Positions 25,332 to 32,360 of a DNA stretch of 32,360 nt are shown in pieces. The first letter of the stretch is position 1, and each line of letters begins with the position of its first letter. The notes under the pieces were generated by a model, which saw only the letters and a list, made by a program, of their open reading frames with translations, was not told where the DNA came from and made no database searches. This stretch comes from Thermoplasmata archaeon. GTDB taxonomy: Archaea > Thermoplasmatota > Thermoplasmata > Sysuiplasmatales > Sysuiplasmataceae. Both the position numbers and the translations under genes were made by a program. The stretch lies in assembly GCA_021817225.1 (NCBI GenBank), contig JAKAVR010000021.1:1-32360 (forward strand), in the 5' to 3' direction.

Positions 25332-25691
25332 GTGAATGAATTGAGGATAGGTTCCATTGTCATAGACTGCCGGAACTTTGAACAGATGATGAATTTCTGG
25401 CAGCATGCGCTGCACTATGTGCCGCTCTATCCGGCGGCTGGCGGATGGGTGATACTCACAGATCCGGCCGGGCGAGGTCCGAATGTGTCCATAAACCACG
25501 CCCCTGAAGTGGAAAATCACAGGAACCGCCTTCATCTCGACCTTTATGCCGGAGACCAAAAGGCAGAAGTGAACAGGCTTGTTGCCCTGGGCGCAAAGCT
25601 GCATCGCAGCCCTGAGCCGGGAGAGGATTTCACAGTGCTTGAGGATCCTGGCGGGAATCTCTTCTGTGTTGTGGATGCGAAGGGCCGATAA
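25332..25691 (+). CDS. VOC-family (glyoxalase-like) protein
   Basis: A 119-residue VOC protein with two beta-alpha-beta-beta-beta modules: IGSIVIDCRNFEQMMNFWQH, with VILTDPAG, and RLHLDLYAGDQKAEVNRLVA, ending in FTVLEDPGGNLFCVV. The PGGNLFCVV ending and short length resemble the glyoxalase-like/antibiotic-resistance-like subgroup (Glyoxalase_6) rather than true glyoxalase I. The start codon is GTG. It is convergent with the GT2 gene. Substrate unknown. Confidence 0.8.
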   Translation: MNELRIGSIVIDCRNFEQMMNFWQHALHYVPLYPAAGGWVILTDPAGRGPNVSINHAPEVENHRNRLHLDLYAGDQKAEVNRLVALGAKLHRSPEPGEDFTVLEDPGGNLFCVVDAKGR

Positions 25692-25733
25692 CAATCAGGT
25701 GAAATGCCGCCACTTGAATCAAAATGCGAGAAT

Positions 25734-26651
25734 TCATAGCCTGAACTTGACAGCCAGGTCAATCAGCGAGGTGAATTTGAGTATCGTTGAATCATCCCGG
25801 ACCCGCCTTCTCTGCACCGCTTTGCGCTTCTCGTATGTGGAGGACAACTGCTTCACAAAGTCCTTCAACCCGACCAACCTGAATCTTGTTGCCTGTGAGT
25901 TGCCTTTCAGCACATTCCCCATCATCCGCCTTACGGCTGCAACTGTAAAAAGGGGCATTGCCACAATCAGGTTCCTCAATTGAAGATTCTTTATCATCAT
26001 CATCGGATAGTTGCGTGCCTGATTCGCAAAACCGTAGCCGCTCAGGTTCATGCCTGTTCCATTGCCCAGGTGAAAAACAACTGACTTGGGCGCAAGCATC
26101 ACTTTGTATCCCATCAGTCTCGTCCTTATCGAGAGATCGACATCTTCAACGTAGGTGTGGAACGAGTCGTCGAACCCCCCGATCAGCTCAAAGACACGCC
26201 TGCTGATAAGCAGCGCTGCACCCTCGGCATACAGTATCTCTTTGGGATCGTCCTTAGCTTCATAGTCATCCGGCATAGTGTAGTCGACAAGACTGCTCTG
26301 GCAGGCTCCTATTTCAGTTTCGGAAAGCATGACATCCATCGCGTTCTGGACAAAATCAGGCTTCACCCTCACATCATTGTTGATGAAGAAGAGGTAATCC
26401 CCCTTTGCCGCTTTGGCTGCTGCATTGTTCCCGCCTGCGTAGTGCAAATTTGAGGTCAGCGGCAGTGCGCGGTACCTTTCTCCTTTGTAATTGGCATTGA
26501 ACCACTCGACTGAACCGTCGGTCGAGTTGTTGTCGGCAAGTATCACTTCATAATTGGGGTAGGTGATTCTTGTAAGACTGCGGAAGCAGTCGCGCAGAAA
26601 CCTGAGTCCATTGTAGTTCAGGACGATTATAGTTACCTTCGGGTACAGCAT
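25734..26651 (-). CDS. Glycosyltransferase family 2, rhamnosyltransferase-like
   Basis: A 305-residue GT-A enzyme. VTIIVLNYNG begins the donor-binding domain, NNSTDGS follows, the metal-binding acid motif lies in FFINNDVRV (normally DxD), and EDVDLSIRTRLMGYKV contains the catalytic-base region (ED) of WbbL-type rhamnosyltransferases. The C-terminal hydrophobic segment (LRNLIVAMPLFTVAAVRRM) may contact the membrane. It is divergent from the zinc-ribbon membrane protein with only 12 bases between starts. It probably extends a lipid-linked or surface glycan. Confidence 0.88.
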   Translation of the reverse strand: MLYPKVTIIVLNYNGLRFLRDCFRSLTRITYPNYEVILADNNSTDGSVEWFNANYKGERYRALPLTSNLHYAGGNNAAAKAAKGDYLFFINNDVRVKPDFVQNAMDVMLSETEIGACQSSLVDYTMPDDYEAKDDPKEILYAEGAALLISRRVFELIGGFDDSFHTYVEDVDLSIRTRLMGYKVMLAPKSVVFHLGNGTGMNLSGYGFANQARNYPMMMIKNLQLRNLIVAMPLFTVAAVRRMMGNVLKGNSQATRFRLVGLKDFVKQLSSTYEKRKAVQRRRVRDDSTILKFTSLIDLAVKFRL

Positions 26652-26663
26652 CTCTGCCCCCCT

Positions 26664-27578
26664 GTGTCTGCACCCATAACATTCCCTGATTACTTGAACA
26701 TAACTACGCTGCTCGAGAAAAGGGTGCGGGATGACATTTCACAGCTGGCATGGCATCAGCTTAAATTGGAATCGCTGTTTACGCCAAGCCTGATGGCTGA
26801 AGGTGCCCTCTGCCAGTTTTGTGGCGGCGAGAATGCCCGTGGCAATATGTACTGCTCCAGATGCGGCAAGCAGATTGCATCCGTCATGCCGTCCAGGAGG
26901 GTCAGGCCCGGCGGGAAAAAAGGCGTGGACAGAACGAGGGGCGGAATCGCATTCCTTATTCTTTCATCCTTCCTGATATGGCTTCCGCTTACAGGCACAA
27001 TAGGGTTGGTCTTTGGTTTCATTGGTGCGTCGCTTATCATCTTTTACAGGGGGAATTTCGGAGGCAGACACGGAATATATCCGATTGTCTCAGCCGCAAT
27101 GTTCATTTCAGGCATTACGCTTGAAATGGTGCTTGCAAACACAGCAGGCGAGACACTCTCTTCCTCGGGGAGTAATGCGAAAGGTGCCATTGCCGGGGCT
27201 ATGCCGCTTTTATTCGGTTCTTTTGTTGGACAGGCGCTTGTTTCTCTTTCATTTGCGATGATACTGTACGCGCTTATGAACCGAGCCGGGCGAAGGGCTA
27301 TCTGGTGCGGCGTTGCCTCGGACATTGCCATCAGCGCGTGGGCCATCTACCTTGTCCACACCAATCTGCAAAGGGCCATTCAGGCGGTTTCCGGAAGTCA
27401 AATCAATTATGAGTCTCTGGAGAGCGTGGCGACGCAGTTTGCCAGCATTGTTCCTGTCATGTATGTCCTTCTCCTCATCCCTCCCTCCTTCTATGCAATT
27501 GCCTACTTCATTGTGCTGGGCAGGATCAGAAGGAACGAGTTGCCTGCGACGAAGGCGGTTGCGGACACCGTCCAGTGA
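26664..27578 (+). CDS. Zinc-ribbon polytopic membrane protein
   Basis: A 304-residue protein with an N-terminal zinc ribbon, CQFC...CSRC (within GALCQFCGGENARGNMYCSR), then about six hydrophobic helices (for example FLILSSFLIWLPLTGTIGLV and YVLLLIPPSFYAIAYFIVLG). Such zinc-ribbon/membrane combinations are widespread in archaea and generally uncharacterised. The GTG start leaves only 12 bases to the divergent GT2 start, so its promoter must lie inside that gene, or it begins further in (TTG 26694). Function unknown. Confidence 0.75.
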   Translation: MSAPITFPDYLNITTLLEKRVRDDISQLAWHQLKLESLFTPSLMAEGALCQFCGGENARGNMYCSRCGKQIASVMPSRRVRPGGKKGVDRTRGGIAFLILSSFLIWLPLTGTIGLVFGFIGASLIIFYRGNFGGRHGIYPIVSAAMFISGITLEMVLANTAGETLSSSGSNAKGAIAGAMPLLFGSFVGQALVSLSFAMILYALMNRAGRRAIWCGVASDIAISAWAIYLVHTNLQRAIQAVSGSQINYESLESVATQFASIVPVMYVLLLIPPSFYAIAYFIVLGRIRRNELPATKAVADTVQ

Positions 27579-27626
27579 AGGACTATGCGGGATGTTAATC
27601 TGGAGGTTCAAACGGAATCGCTGTCT

Positions 27627-28640
27627 TCAGCTGACTTCGTCCACCTTCTTCAGGATTCTGAGTGCTGTCATCGTTATCCACTTGCTTGGTTCGCCTTCCT
27701 TCTCAAGCGCTAAGGGTTTGACATGGCTGACATCCATCCCGTATGCCGATCCTCGTCCCAGATCAGGATGCACTTTGTCAAGCAACCATGTCCCATCCGC
27801 CTGCCTTTTCTTCTTCAATATCTCAAGCGCCGGAACCAGACGCTTGTCTCCCGCATATCCGAACCTGGTCATCAGGTCCAGCCCAACCAGTATGTCGTAG
27901 TAGTAGTGGATGGGGTAATGGAACCTGAACCACGGCGAATATCTGCTCTTCCCTTCATCGAACAGTTTCCTCTCAAGGTAGAACTCCGCGCCCCTGGAGA
28001 TCGCCTGCTCAATCCTGCTGTTTCTCCCGGATTTGGGCAGTGCGTCGAAGGCTGCCAGTGCTTCCCAGTTGTCAAGCGTCCCTTTTTCGCTCTCGAAGCA
28101 ATGCCAGCCTCCGTCTTCCTTCTGATCCTCCACAAGCCTGTCAAACAGTTTCTTCACCCTGAAGTCATCATTGTATCCGAAACGGGAAAGCATCCGGGCC
28201 GTGTTTCCGACTATGCATACTTCCTCGTTGAAAATGTTGATCGGAGTTCGGAGTGGCAGCTTGTATTTGAAAAAGAGATCGGCTATCTTCCCAATTCTCC
28301 TGTCCTTCGCAGTCAGGCCCAGGTCCGATAGAACAAGAGCCTGCCAGTTTGTCGAGACATACTTGGGCCTGTACAGGAAGTCCATCCATTTGAGCAGATT
28401 TTTCTCATTCGGATCTCCAATTTCCCTTGGTTCCCAGTAGCCGCCTGGTTTTTGCCGAGCAAGCATGTCCCGGGCCCAGCCTTTCTTTGCAATTTGCGAG
28501 TGCGCTCTCCTGACCTCAGTGTCACTTTCCTTCCGGTCCAGTATGCCCGTGAGAGTGTGATATCTGACCGACGGCTGGTCATCTTCGAGGAGCCAGTCTA
28601 TAACCTGTTTATTCTGCCTTGTGAAATTCCTGGACGACAT
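27627..28640 (-). CDS. Alpha/alpha-toroid (terpenoid cyclase/prenyltransferase-like) protein
   Basis: A 337-residue soluble protein made of helical repeats with QW-like turns: KPGGYWEP, KEDGGWHCFESEKGTLDNWE and QADGTWLLDKV, the hallmark of the six-hairpin alpha/alpha barrel of squalene cyclases and protein prenyltransferases. It lacks the DxDD motif of class II cyclases and is much shorter, so cyclase activity is unlikely. The start at ATG 28640 is preferred over 28670 because a TATA-like box overlaps the latter. Proteins of this type are often left as hypothetical in archaeal and actinobacterial genomes. Function unknown. Confidence 0.7.
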   Translation of the reverse strand: MSSRNFTRQNKQVIDWLLEDDQPSVRYHTLTGILDRKESDTEVRRAHSQIAKKGWARDMLARQKPGGYWEPREIGDPNEKNLLKWMDFLYRPKYVSTNWQALVLSDLGLTAKDRRIGKIADLFFKYKLPLRTPINIFNEEVCIVGNTARMLSRFGYNDDFRVKKLFDRLVEDQKEDGGWHCFESEKGTLDNWEALAAFDALPKSGRNSRIEQAISRGAEFYLERKLFDEGKSRYSPWFRFHYPIHYYYDILVGLDLMTRFGYAGDKRLVPALEILKKKRQADGTWLLDKVHPDLGRGSAYGMDVSHVKPLALEKEGEPSKWITMTALRILKKVDEVS

Positions 28641-28666
28641 TTGCAGCGTGGTCAATCTCTTCCCTC

Positions 28667-28674
28667 GCATAATT
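28667..28674 (-). promoter_or_regulatory. TATA-like box for the toroid protein gene
   Basis: GAATTATG on the reverse strand is centred about 30 bases before ATG 28640, with no Shine-Dalgarno in between. Confidence 0.35.
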
Positions 28675-28892
28675 CCCTTTGCACCTGCTATGGTGCAGCG
28701 GCTGCCTGTTTACCCGGCAGGACCCTGGTTGCAATTGGCTGCATTCCTTTTCGGCTTCCTGCTGTCAAGCTTTAAATCGGCGCTTATTCCTGGCTGTCCA
28801 ATTCATGCTTAATCCTGCGTCCCAAAGGCTCAGCAATCAGGCAGGACGGTCGGTCCTGTCTCCGGGTAAGGCAGTCAGAGGTCTGAGAAGAT

Positions 28893-30143
28893 ATGCATGA
28901 CAAAGCAATCTCGATTTCACCAAAGGCAGCAAGCCGTCTCGCCGTGACCAAACAGCACCTTTCAGGCAAGTTGCCCAAGAAAGCAACTGACGAAACTATT
29001 CTCTCCCTGGTCAGGGACCTTTGTTATGTTCAATGGGATCCAATCAATGTCATCGCGCCGTCACATGTTATTGCCCTATGGAGCAGAATTGGCAATTTCA
29101 GTTCATCTTCGGTTGAGAATTTGCTCTGGAACGAGAAGAAGATATTCTATCACTGGATGCCAATCGCCTCGCTGGTGCTCACCGAGGATTATCCACTGTA
29201 TTACTCCCTGATGAAAGACTACCCGGATTCTCTCACAAAATCCTGGGGAAATCACGCTGCCAGGGCAAAGGAGTTCCTTGCAGAGCACAGGGACCTTCGC
29301 AGGAGCATTTTGAAGGAACTCAAGAATGGACCGTTAACGCTGACTCAGTTCAGCGATTACGTCAAAACAAAGAGAAGTCCGGACGGTTGGTCATCCGGCA
29401 GCGATGTATCCAACATGCTTTCCCACCTTCACATGAGCGGCGAAGTCATGGTCGTGGGTCATGAAGGCATGCAGAATATCTGGGGTCTGTCTGAAGATTT
29501 CCTTCCCGGCTGGGTCGAGAAAAAGGTTCTGCCCAGGGAGGAGGTGGAAAGGCAGGCAGCAGAGCGGACCATAGGTGCGCTCGGAACGGCAAGCCCGAGC
29601 GAAATCTACCGATACTTCATTCGTGGGCGTTTCGAGAACCTGAAGGGAGCGATTCAAAGCCTCGAGGAGGAGTCGCGCATAAGGCGTGTAGCCATAGATG
29701 GACAGCGGAGCAGAGACGGCATATTCATTCTCGAAAGGGATGAGCATTTACTTGATGAAATCGAAACAGATTCGTGGGAGCCGCGCATGTCGCTCCTTGC
29801 TCATTTTGACAACATGATTTGCGTGAGGGACTGGACTAAGCGGGTGTTTGGCTTTGATTATATCCACGAGCAGTTTCTGCCCAGGAACAAACGGAAGTAT
29901 GGAACTTTCGTGCTTCCCATAATTTGGGGCGATAGCATCATAGGCAGAATTGACCCGAGAATGGATTATGAGAAAAAGGAATTTCATGTCAATTCTGTTC
30001 ACGCCGAGCCAGGCGCTGCCAGTAACAGGGATGCTGCACCGAAGATTGCAGAGACAATAGGACTGTTTGCCAAATTCCTTGGCGCCAGGAAAGTGGTTTA
30101 TTCGGCCCGCGTGCCTTCCGCATGGAAGCATGCACTGCGATGA
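28893..30143 (+). CDS. Winged-helix DNA glycosylase of the YcaQ/AlkZ (HTH_42) family
   Basis: A 416-residue protein with the family's tandem winged-helix layout. The catalytic motif lies in YVQWDPINVIAPSH: Q47-W48-D49 fits the Q-hydrophobic-D pattern of YcaQ (AlkX), which unhooks interstrand crosslinks, rather than the QxQ of AlkZ. Other landmarks are FYHWMPIASLV and the beta-hairpin region WGDSIIGRIDPRMDYEKKEF. It should remove bulky or crosslinked N7-alkylated bases. In bacteria such genes can serve as self-resistance in genotoxin clusters, but no biosynthetic cluster is visible here, so a housekeeping repair role is more likely. ATG 28893 follows an in-frame TGA by two codons, so the start is secure. 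Confidence 0.85.
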   Translation: MHDKAISISPKAASRLAVTKQHLSGKLPKKATDETILSLVRDLCYVQWDPINVIAPSHVIALWSRIGNFSSSSVENLLWNEKKIFYHWMPIASLVLTEDYPLYYSLMKDYPDSLTKSWGNHAARAKEFLAEHRDLRRSILKELKNGPLTLTQFSDYVKTKRSPDGWSSGSDVSNMLSHLHMSGEVMVVGHEGMQNIWGLSEDFLPGWVEKKVLPREEVERQAAERTIGALGTASPSEIYRYFIRGRFENLKGAIQSLEEESRIRRVAIDGQRSRDGIFILERDEHLLDEIETDSWEPRMSLLAHFDNMICVRDWTKRVFGFDYIHEQFLPRNKRKYGTFVLPIIWGDSIIGRIDPRMDYEKKEFHVNSVHAEPGAASNRDAAPKIAETIGLFAKFLGARKVVYSARVPSAWKHALR

Positions 30144-30445
30144 TATTGCCAGCAGTGCAGTCGCTCCGGGAAGCATCCGCGTCCGAAGGCTTCCTCCGAT
30201 TTGTTTCCTGCATGCAACATTTCACGCCCTATGGGAAGCTTCACCAACAGCCAGATTGATTCCCTATTTTGCGTCAATGGGCAGGACGAAGGGGTGCTGT
30301 ATCCTGCCGCTATTTGGAAGAAGTGAATGCAGCCTTGCCTTTGCTTCATGCTTGTTTCAGCACCGCCTGGCGCTGGACATAACTGGCACTTCCGGGCATC
30401 TCCCACATGTGTGTTCAAATAGGAGGGAATATCGTAGCAGCTTCT
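30144..30445. other. Intergenic stretch without a recognised gene
   Basis: About 300 bases between the glycosylase and the hydrolase. Open frames here are short, overlap on both strands and match nothing. A GGAGG at 30421-30425 is too far (about 20 bases) from ATG 30446 to be its obvious ribosome binding site, leaving the hydrolase start open. Confidence 0.5.
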
Positions 30446-31297
30446 ATGGCTGAAGGTAGCAGGCACTCCAGTGAATCAGGCAAACGGGCAATGCTTGATG
30501 TGGGCGGCAGCAAACTCGCATACGAGTCTTCGGGCAACGGAACTCCGTTGCTTTTCATACACGCCGCGATAGCGGACAGCAGAATGTGGAATCGCGAAAT
30601 GGAAGTTTTTTCTGCGGGCCATCAGGTGGTAAGGTTTGACCTCAGGGGATATGACGGCTCAACGCCGGCCATCGGCCCGTTCTCATGTGTGAGGGACATC
30701 AGGGCATTGGTTTCACATCTGCATCTCGGCCGGCCATTCATTGTGGGATGCAGCATGGGCGGAGGTTTTGCAGTAGAGTATGCACTTGCCCATCCCGATG
30801 AAGTCAGCGGATTGCTCCTTGCAGCACCAGGACTCGGCGGAACCCCTTACGAGGCTTTCAGCAAGGATGAGATGCCAGCGTTCGAGTATGATGACAAGAA
30901 GTCAGCCGAGATTGCAGGGGCGTGGTCGAACGGCAAGGCGTCTGAAGCAATGGAGCTCCTGCGTCAGCTCTGGTGTTCGGCATTGACAGGAAGCAGTCGG
31001 GATCTTTTCATGGATATGGTAAAGGCAAATGCGGAGGAAGTATTCAACGATCGGAGTTTTCGGCAAATAGAATCCAGACCACCGTCCTACAACAGACTTC
31101 CTTCGATCCGGGTCCCCACAACGGTTCTTGTCGGCGACCGCGACAACCCTTCATCCGTTCCCTTTGCAAACCTGGTCGCCAGGGGAATAGCAGGTGCCCG
31201 TCTGGTTACAGTTAAAGGAGCTGATCACCTGATCAACATGTCCAGGCCCAAAGACTTCGAAACTGAGCTGAGGCTCGCGCTTGACAGAGCGAAGTAG
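30446..31297 (+). CDS. Alpha/beta-hydrolase fold enzyme
   Basis: A 283-residue alpha/beta hydrolase. The oxyanion-hole region is LLFIHAAIADSRMW, the nucleophile elbow is GCSMGG (S103), the acid is in VLVGDRDNPSS (D231 or D233), and the His is in GADHLINM (H261). The overall pattern resembles 3-oxoadipate enol-lactonase and small esterase-type members. An upstream in-frame ATG at 30407 adds 13 residues; 30446 is preferred because the domain begins soon after. It has no signal peptide and stands alone between intergenic stretches. The substrate is unknown. Confidence 0.85.
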   Translation: MAEGSRHSSESGKRAMLDVGGSKLAYESSGNGTPLLFIHAAIADSRMWNREMEVFSAGHQVVRFDLRGYDGSTPAIGPFSCVRDIRALVSHLHLGRPFIVGCSMGGGFAVEYALAHPDEVSGLLLAAPGLGGTPYEAFSKDEMPAFEYDDKKSAEIAGAWSNGKASEAMELLRQLWCSALTGSSRDLFMDMVKANAEEVFNDRSFRQIESRPPSYNRLPSIRVPTTVLVGDRDNPSSVPFANLVARGIAGARLVTVKGADHLINMSRPKDFETELRLALDRAK

Positions 31298-31426
31298 TCT
31301 ATTGACATCACGATTTCTGTTTCTCCCTGCATCTACGTTTGGACTGTCAGAGATGCTGGAGAATACACTCCCGGTGTCTGGATATTCCCGAACTACTGGC
31401 TGACAAAGCTCTTTGCCAGGGCTCTG

Positions 31427-31648
31427 TCAGGCCCGTCTCTTTTCTGCCTTCAGGCTAAGAAGCATGTACGCAGGGAGGCCTGTCGATGCGACTGCGGTAA
31501 GAAACAAACTGACATGCAGTGGAGTGACCGAGTCGGTTGCCAGGACAATGCCTCTCGAAATCTCTATTGCACCTGTTATCCAATACAGAAGAAGAACTAC
31601 CGAGGCAATAAACAACGGGACTGTTATGCTGTCGGGTATCGCCCTCAA
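31427..31648 (-). CDS. Small two-helix membrane protein, unknown function
   Basis: A 73-residue protein with two clear hydrophobic helices (VPLFIASVVLLLYWITGAI and LFLTAVASTGLPAYMLLSL), a short loop and a basic tail (KAEKRRA). The start is TTG, and the TATA-like box CTTATAAAG lies about 36 bases before it. No family is recognised. The overlapping ORF in another frame (to 31700) lacks any protein-like pattern. Confidence 0.5.
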   Translation of the reverse strand: MRAIPDSITVPLFIASVVLLLYWITGAIEISRGIVLATDSVTPLHVSLFLTAVASTGLPAYMLLSLKAEKRRA

Positions 31649-31679
31649 GACTTTTCTCGCGTAATAAATCCATCACGGT

Positions 31680-31689
31680 CTTTATAAGA
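31680..31689 (-). promoter_or_regulatory. TATA box, near-symmetric, for the small membrane protein
   Basis: Reverse strand CTTATAAAG. The sequence is nearly palindromic (TTTATAAG on the forward strand), so it could also fire rightwards into the hairpin-rich stretch that follows. Confidence 0.4.
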
Positions 31690-31704
31690 TTTTTTCGCAA
31701 AAAT

Positions 31705-31950
31705 CCTTATTCGATCACATACTATCCCATGTTGGTGTTTTTCATGGCGGTTCGGCGGTTTCAGGTAACGGCCCTTCTTCGGGCCGCTCGCCGGAGGGGT
31801 AGCGAGAGTAATAAGCGCTCCACATGATTTTGCAGGAAGATTACATGCCGCATGGATTGCTGTTCTCGACTGAGGCATTTGCGGCTCCAGTCCATACTGC
31901 AGGCTCTGACCATGCGGAGCCGAAGGCCACCGGCGGTGGTGCTGTTCATG
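31705..31950 (+). other. Hairpin-rich intergenic region, possible structured RNA
   Basis: No convincing protein gene spans this stretch, but several strong stems lie in a row: CGGCCC/GGGCCG around TTCTTC (from about 31769), CTCGC/GCGAG (31788-31806), CGGCTCC/GGAGCCG enclosing about 26 bases (31882-31922), and CCACC/GGTGG around GGC (31927-31939). A TATA-like box (31681-31689) lies before it on the forward strand. It does not show the conserved cores of SRP RNA, RNase P RNA or tRNA that I know. It may be an unclassified RNA or simply GC-rich spacer. Confidence 0.3.
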
Positions 31951-31955
31951 TTTTG

Positions 31956-31964
31956 GGCTTAAGA
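31956..31964 (+). promoter_or_regulatory. TATA-like box for the S66 peptidase gene
   Basis: GGCTTAAGA is centred about 29 bases before ATG 31990, matching the spacing of the other leaderless-looking genes here. Confidence 0.45.
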
Positions 31965-31989
31965 ACCTGAATCATATTAGGGAATTGAA

Positions 31990-32360
31990 ATGACGAATGA
32001 CACACTGGTTTCAAACAGATTACATGCGGGAGACACGATTGGCATTGTCTCTCCTTCGGCTGCTGTGACGGCCAAGGTTAAACCTCAGTTGAAGGAGGGT
32101 ATTCGCTTTCTTCACACATCAGGCTTCAAAACTGCGCTGGGTAAGAATCACCTGAAGATTCAGGATGGTTCAGCAGGGACTCCGGAAGAAAGGGCGGAAG
32201 ACATCAATTCCATGTTTGAGGACAAAGAAATTGCAGGAATAATATGCTCGCAGGGAGGGGATACTTCAAACACTTGCCTGCCCTATCTTGATTTCAATTC
32301 TATCAGGAAGAATCCGAAGATATTCATGGGGATAAGCGACATCACAGTGCTCCTGAACGC
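31990..32360 (+). CDS. S66-family serine peptidase (LD-carboxypeptidase/MccF type), N-terminal part
   Basis: The first 123 residues of an S66 peptidase, cut by the right edge. GDTIGIVSPSAA (15-25) starts the fold. GTPEERAEDINSMFEDKEI (63-81), ICSQGGDTSN (85-94), YLDFNSIRKNPKIFMG and ISDITVLL follow; S116 in GISD matches the nucleophile position of LdcA. The Glu and His of the triad lie in the missing C-terminal part. The QGGDTSN segment resembles the MccF branch more than the LdcA branch, where GGYG is usual. LD-carboxypeptidases remove the terminal D-Ala of murein tetrapeptides; MccF cuts microcin C conjugates. The first fits the muropeptide genes 16 kb away, but the link is inference. Confidence 0.88.
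   Translation, partial: MTNDTLVSNRLHAGDTIGIVSPSAAVTAKVKPQLKEGIRFLHTSGFKTALGKNHLKIQDGSAGTPEERAEDINSMFEDKEIAGIICSQGGDTSNTCLPYLDFNSIRKNPKIFMGISDITVLLN

Noticed and set aside
28893-30143. Self-resistance glycosylase of a genotoxin biosynthetic cluster
   Set aside because: No biosynthetic genes of that kind are nearby; general repair is the simpler reading.
31705-31950. Signal-recognition-particle RNA (the GGTTCGGCGG...GGTAACGG stretch looks like its 5' domain)
   Set aside because: The conserved helix 8 core is missing and the interval is too short for an archaeal SRP RNA, so only an unclassified structured region is claimed.

Overview
The window most likely comes from an archaeon, probably of the Thermoplasmata or a related lineage. 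Many starts (ATG, GTG and TTG) sit about 22-33 bases after an AT-rich TATA-like box, often with no Shine-Dalgarno sequence between, as in archaeal leaderless genes. The solute-binding protein ends in a membrane anchor plus a basic tail rather than starting with a lipobox, and one membrane protein carries an archaeal-style double-CxxC zinc ribbon. No rRNA, tRNA or CRISPR array was found. The lineage is an inference; no marker gene is present.

Left edge (1-1087): the N-terminal part of an IS607-type serine recombinase runs off the window, followed by a gene-poor stretch and a VOC/glyoxalase-fold protein.

Muropeptide locus (1081-15971): this is the main interest. It holds a five-gene dipeptide/oligopeptide ABC importer (dppABCDF), two serine beta-lactamase-fold hydrolases resembling the MurNAc-L-alanine amidase AmiE/YbbE group, a PHP-type metallohydrolase between them, a frameshifted NlpC/P60 endopeptidase whose catalytic Cys codon reads Ser, and all four sugar-phosphate enzymes leading from 1,6-anhydro-MurNAc to fructose-6-P: AnmK, MurQ, NagA and NagB. 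An S66-family peptidase (LD-carboxypeptidase/MccF type) starts at the right edge. Archaea of this kind are not known to make murein, so the simplest reading is scavenging of peptidoglycan fragments from bacteria: import, trimming of the peptide, phosphorylation of the anhydro sugar, removal of D-lactate, deacetylation and deamination. No NagZ- or NamZ-type glycosidase, GlcNAc kinase or AmpG is visible here.

Sugar-nucleotide and surface region (16105-26651): UDP-glucose dehydrogenase overlaps a GalU-type uridylyltransferase, followed by a small CxxC protein, an SDR sugar-nucleotide reductase/epimerase, an APC permease fused to a CBS pair, a polytopic membrane protein, a GNAT acetyltransferase, a GT4-like and a GT2 glycosyltransferase and a second VOC protein. 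Together these suggest UDP-glucuronate and deoxysugar supply for surface glycans.

Right part (26664-32360): a zinc-ribbon membrane protein, an alpha/alpha-toroid protein of unknown role, a YcaQ/AlkZ-type winged-helix DNA glycosylase, an alpha/beta hydrolase, a two-helix membrane protein, a hairpin-rich intergenic stretch, and the partial S66 peptidase.
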